Part shown: positions 61,901 to 64,000 of the stretch, in pieces
How positions within the stretch are numbered: position 1 is the stretch's first letter
Layout of the letters: every line of letters starts with the position of its first letter
From: Acidobacteriota bacterium
Lineage (GTDB): Bacteria > Acidobacteriota > Thermoanaerobaculia > Multivoradales > J023
DNA length: 64,000 bases
Assembly: GCA_029263395.1 (NCBI GenBank)
Contig: JAJCXO010000136.1
Span: forward strand, 31,916 to 95,915
Direction of reading: 5' to 3'
The notes under the pieces: model-generated
Told to the model about the DNA's origin: nothing
Databases searched by the model: none
What the model saw: only the letters and a program-made list of their open reading frames with translations
Position numbers and translations under genes: made by a program

Positions 61901-63467
61901 ACGGCTGGCCAATGGCCTGACCACTGCACCAACAGACCGCTTCGGCGACACCGCCGTGGTGGTGGGTCCGGGTCGTTCGTTCCGTGAGCCGGGGATCGAG
62001 TTCCCGGGCTTGGTCGGACTCCCGGAATGGGATGCCAACCAGGAAGTGTTCGAGATCGATCCTGACGGCATCGCCGGCATGCCCGACATCGAGCTGTTCG
62101 CCGAGACCCCGATCGTCGAGGCGCAGGGACCGCTCGCATTCAGCTTCGGCGACTACCAGATCCTGCCGACCCAACCGTTGGTGTTCGGTCCGGATCCAGC
62201 GCTGCCACGGCCAGTTCGGGCCAAGGCGGCGGGTGAATTCACCATCGCCAGTCAGAACATGCTGCGATTGTTCGACGACGTCGACGATCCGGGCGGTGAT
62301 CCAGTGCTCGGTACGGTGGAGTTCCAAGACACCATCGCGATGTACTCGGAGCACATCCGGCTCAACCTCGGCACGCCAGACATCGTCGCGTTCCAGGAAG
62401 TCGAGAACCTCAACGTGCTGCAAAACCTGGCGACACAAATCGCGACCGACGGCGGTCCGACCTACAGCGCCCACTTGATCGAGGGTAATGATGTCGGCGG
62501 TATCGACGTTGGTTATTTGACCAACGACGGCACCATCGTCGTCAACTCGGTTGCGCAGTTCGGCGAAACCTTGACGTTGTCGTTCGACGGTAGCTTGCTT
62601 CACGATCGTCCGCCGCTGGTGCTCGATGCCACCTTCGTCGGCGGCGGTGCCTCGTTCCCGATCACGGTGATCGACGTCCACCAGCGCTCGCTGGGCGGCA
62701 TTGATGATCCGTCGGATGGTACGCGGGTGAAGATCAAGCGCCTCGAGCAGGCCGAGACCGTTGCCCAGTTCATCCAGGATCTCCAGACCCTGGATCCCAA
62801 CATCAACTTGGTGGTCACCGGTGACTTCAACGCCTTCCAGTTCACCGACGGTTTTGTCGATGTGCTGGGGTCGTTCACCGGCAACCCGGACCCGGCTGGC
62901 GCCGAGTTCTCGAGTACCGACCTCGTCAACCCGGATCTCACCAACCAGGTCCTGAGCTTGCCGGCAGATGAGCAGTACTCGTTCGTCTTCGGCGGCAACG
63001 CCCAGGTGCTCGACCATGCGTTGACCTCTGAGTCGTTGACTCCGTTGGTCACCGAAATGGCCTACGCTCGCGGCAACGCAGATTCGCCGGACAGCTTGTT
63101 CGACGATCTCACCACCACGTTGCGGGCTTCCGACCACGACGGTTTGGTGCTCTACATCCTGGCCGATTCCGATGGAGACGGTGTGGCGGATGCCGCGGAT
63201 GTCTGCCCAGGAACGGCGATCCCAGAGGCCGTGCCAACACGGCATCTCGGATTCTTCCGCTACGCCCTGGTCGACGGTGACACCACTTTCGACAGCCGGG
63301 CACCGTGGTGGTGGCCGCACCAATTGCCGACATTCACTACTGAGGACACCGCGGGTTGCAGCTGCGAGCAGATCATCGACGAGCTGCATCTCGGCAACGG
63401 TCAGCGGAAGTTCGGCTGCGGCCTGCCCGTGATGTTGTTCTGGACCTGGGTAGTCGATGACCTCTAG
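58992..63467 (+). CDS. very large secreted nuclease, ExeM/NucH-like, with four internal repeats
   Basis: 1,491 residues from ATG 58992 (three earlier in-frame ATGs lack sites). Signal peptide (FVVLAVAALFLGSSPLAAS). Four repeats of about 177 residues, each with DGPLTGGxPKAVEFY, YGFGSANNGGGTDGEEFTFPA, GDINVDGSGQPW and LANWTFSGINALDGE, resemble lamin-tail-domain modules. An Ig-like domain (PPQVQTTTPSNGGSVGT) and an OB-like segment follow, then the exonuclease/endonuclease/phosphatase core (about 1076-1390): VAFQEVEN, VVTGDFNAF and the SDHDG end motif hold the catalytic Glu, Asp/Asn and His. A DSDGDGVADAADVC calcium loop ends the domain. It degrades extracellular DNA or RNA. The three genes before it process the nucleosides released. 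Confidence 0.92.
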   Translation: MRRSIHRSFVVLAVAALFLGSSPLAASDLIITGAIDGPLTGGIPKAVELYAVNSIPDLSIYGFGSANNGGGTDGEEFTFPAVPVAAGTFMYLASESTAFTTFFGFAPDFTDGAANINGDDALELFQSGVVVDVFGDINVDGSGQPWEHTDGWAYRVDLSGPDGTTFVLANWTFSGINALDGETSNGTAVTPFPIGTYTSGSAPAALLISGVIDGPLTGGVPKAIEFYAFDDIADLSVYGFGSANNGGGTDGEEFIFPAVAVTAGSFIYLASEATEFTNFFGFAPDFTDSSANNNGDDALELFFNGAVIDTFGDINVDGSGQPWEYMDGWAYRVDGTGPDGAAFALANWTFSGPNALDGETTNGTAAVPFPIGSYLFVPLAPPALVMTGVIDGPLTGGVPKAVEFYTTDDIADLSLYGFGSANNGGGTDGEEFTFPAVSVTAGSYLYLASEVPNFTTFFGFAPDFTSGAANNNGDDALELFYNGGVIDTFGDINVDGSGQPWEYMDGWAYRVDTTGPDGATFVLANWTFSGINALDGEATNATAATPWPIGTYSVNEPASLVITGVVDGPLTGGVPKAIEFFAFGDISDLSAYGFGSANNGGGTDGEEFTFPAMSVTAGTYLYAASEATGFTDFFGFAPDFTSGAANINGDDAIELFFGGAVIDVFGDINVDGTGQPWEHTDGWAYRVNSTGPDGSTFILANWTFSGINALDGETTNATAATPWPIGSFLGGGENPPQVQTTTPSNGGSVGTLDANLTINFSEDVNVAGAWFDISCTGSGAHTATVSGGPQTFTLDPDVDFDGGETCTVTIFAAQVTDVDLDDPPDNMSADFVFSFATPIEAEIFEIQGSGAASPFVGLSVTTRDNVVTGVRANGFFIQTPDARADGDTTTSDGLFVFTGGAPAVSIQDLVDVSGTLVEFFDFTEFDDNGLAVTVTSSGNPLPTPVLLDAFNPDPGPFSPADLERFEGMVVRLANGLTTAPTDRFGDTAVVVGPGRSFREPGIEFPGLVGLPEWDANQEVFEIDPDGIAGMPDIELFAETPIVEAQGPLAFSFGDYQILPTQPLVFGPDPALPRPVRAKAAGEFTIASQNMLRLFDDVDDPGGDPVLGTVEFQDTIAMYSEHIRLNLGTPDIVAFQEVENLNVLQNLATQIATDGGPTYSAHLIEGNDVGGIDVGYLTNDGTIVVNSVAQFGETLTLSFDGSLLHDRPPLVLDATFVGGGASFPITVIDVHQRSLGGIDDPSDGTRVKIKRLEQAETVAQFIQDLQTLDPNINLVVTGDFNAFQFTDGFVDVLGSFTGNPDPAGAEFSSTDLVNPDLTNQVLSLPADEQYSFVFGGNAQVLDHALTSESLTPLVTEMAYARGNADSPDSLFDDLTTTLRASDHDGLVLYILADSDGDGVADAADVCPGTAIPEAVPTRHLGFFRYALVDGDTTFDSRAPWWWPHQLPTFTTEDTAGCSCEQIIDELHLGNGQRKFGCGLPVMLFWTWVVDDL
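59073..61190 (+). repeat. four tandem ~530-bp coding repeats
   Basis: Repeat starts near 59073, 59605, 60136 and 60664. DNA similarity is high but not perfect; the minus-strand ORF 60114-63530 over the array is an artefact of this and of high GC. Confidence 0.85.
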
Positions 63468-63481
63468 GGTCTGACCCGAAA

Positions 63482-63546
63482 TCCGGGCGGTAGCCGCCCG
63501 GATGGATACCTGTACGCAAGGCGCCCGCAAGTCGGGCGCCTTTTGT
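63482..63546 (+). terminator. double hairpin terminator after the nuclease gene
   Basis: TCCGGGCGG-TA-GCCGCCCGGA (63482-63502) is one stem. GGCGCCCG (63520-63527), CAAGT, CGGGCGCC (63533-63540) and TTTT form a second, with the U-tract of an intrinsic terminator. The nuclease stop is at 63465-63467. Confidence 0.92.
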
Positions 63547-63575
63547 GTTTGTGTTCTAATCGAGGGATCACTGAG

Positions 63576-64000
63576 ATGTCCACATCGAGCAAGTTGACAC
63601 CCAGCCGTGATGTCCCCCTCCTCGAGATCCGCGGCCTCAGTGTCGAATACCGTCCGCCCGGTCAGGAACCGGTTTTTGCCCTCGACACCGTTGACCTCGA
63701 GTTGGCAGCTGGCGAGTCTGTGGGCATCCTCGGCGAATCGGGTTGCGGCAAAACCACCCTTGCGTTGACGATTCCTGGCTTGTTGCCATCAACCGGTCGA
63801 CTCACCGGTGGCTCCATCCACTTTCGAGGCCAACCACTCGATCGCCTTGACGACAGAAACCTCGCAGCCATCCGTGGCGATCGCATTACACTCATTCACC
63901 AAGATCCGGCGCTGGCGCTCCATCCTTTGCAACGGGTCGGCAACCAAATTGCCGAGGTGCTCCGTGCGCACCGGCCGTGGACCGGCAAACAACGCCGCGT
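63576..64000 (+). CDS. peptide-type ABC transporter ATP-binding protein, 3' truncated by window edge
   Basis: ATG 63576 follows GAGGG by about ten bases. The 141 visible residues hold the opening of a DppD/OppD-type ATPase: VPLLEIRGLSVEYRPPGQE, LELAAGESVGILGESGCGKTTLAL (Walker A), LLPSTGRLTGGSIHFRG and the Q-loop LIHQDPALALHPLQRVGNQIAEVL, whose QDP-x5-P form is typical of peptide and nickel importers. The signature and Walker B lie beyond the window. It would energise import of oligopeptides or a similar solute. Its permease partners are not visible. Confidence 0.9.
   Translation, partial: MSTSSKLTPSRDVPLLEIRGLSVEYRPPGQEPVFALDTVDLELAAGESVGILGESGCGKTTLALTIPGLLPSTGRLTGGSIHFRGQPLDRLDDRNLAAIRGDRITLIHQDPALALHPLQRVGNQIAEVLRAHRPWTGKQRR

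Noticed and set aside
60114..63530. Minus-strand ORF of 1,138 codons under the nuclease gene
   Set aside because: It is a frame shadow of a GC-rich, repeat-containing gene whose plus strand has clear domains, signal peptide and ribosome site.
1..64000. rRNA, tRNA, tmRNA genes or riboswitches
   Set aside because: No stretch showed tRNA-like cloverleaf ends or rRNA signatures on reading; a covariance-model scan would be needed to exclude small RNAs.

Overview
The window looks like a chromosomal piece of an Acidobacteriota genome, probably close to the Thermoanaerobaculia. The reasons are gene families rather than any rRNA: two ADOP-type ABC permeases each paired with a PadR regulator, a VWFA-related (TIGR03436-like) secreted protein, three Ser/Thr kinases with TPR tails (one behind a TIGR02999-like sigma factor), and a GC-rich, compact, two-strand layout. 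No rRNA, tRNA, CRISPR array or complete insertion sequence was found.

Layout. 1-7970: end of a glycosyltransferase, a VWA protein, an Hsp20 with a structured leader, a response regulator/LOV-like histidine kinase pair and a PQQ propeller. 8240-10992: two overlapping genes, a small helical protein and an SMC/Rad50-like ATPase, the best candidate for an undescribed system. 11000-16720: a DUF4442-type thioesterase, a TolB-like propeller, small membrane proteins, a LOG protein and an ECF sigma/anti-sigma/secreted-protein operon. 16789-20683: a YgfK-like iron-sulphur dehydrogenase without its flavin module, next to an allantoinase/hydantoinase. 20914-32462: TPR kinases, a pesticin-like muramidase, a PadR-ADOP locus and a sigma-kinase pair. 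32500-42810: an accessory zone with a 19-codon gene, a secreted TIM-barrel-like protein, a dispersed repeat, a subtilase, a broken ADOP copy, a small barrel protein and an intact ADOP-PadR operon. 43093-44904: a DUF4157-type effector and a small acidic partner. 44986-46844: queCED. 46972-52792: a third kinase, a Cys-rich secreted protein and a carboxypeptidase-regulatory-like protein. 52901-54903: acyl-CoA dehydrogenase, methylmalonyl-CoA epimerase and a small partner. 55136-63467: deoB-deoA-punA followed by a very large secreted nuclease. 63576 to the end: a peptide-type ABC ATPase that runs out of the window.

How the genes fit together. The secreted nuclease with the three nucleoside-catabolism genes reads as a route for using extracellular DNA. 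YgfK-like protein plus hydantoinase suggests purine or hydantoin catabolism. Signalling by two-component, Ser/Thr kinase and ECF systems is unusually dense. A striking feature of the window is the number of short tandem repeats (15-18 bp) that sit in frame inside unrelated genes and are almost identical at synonymous positions, alongside 16-bp and 42-bp arrays between genes.
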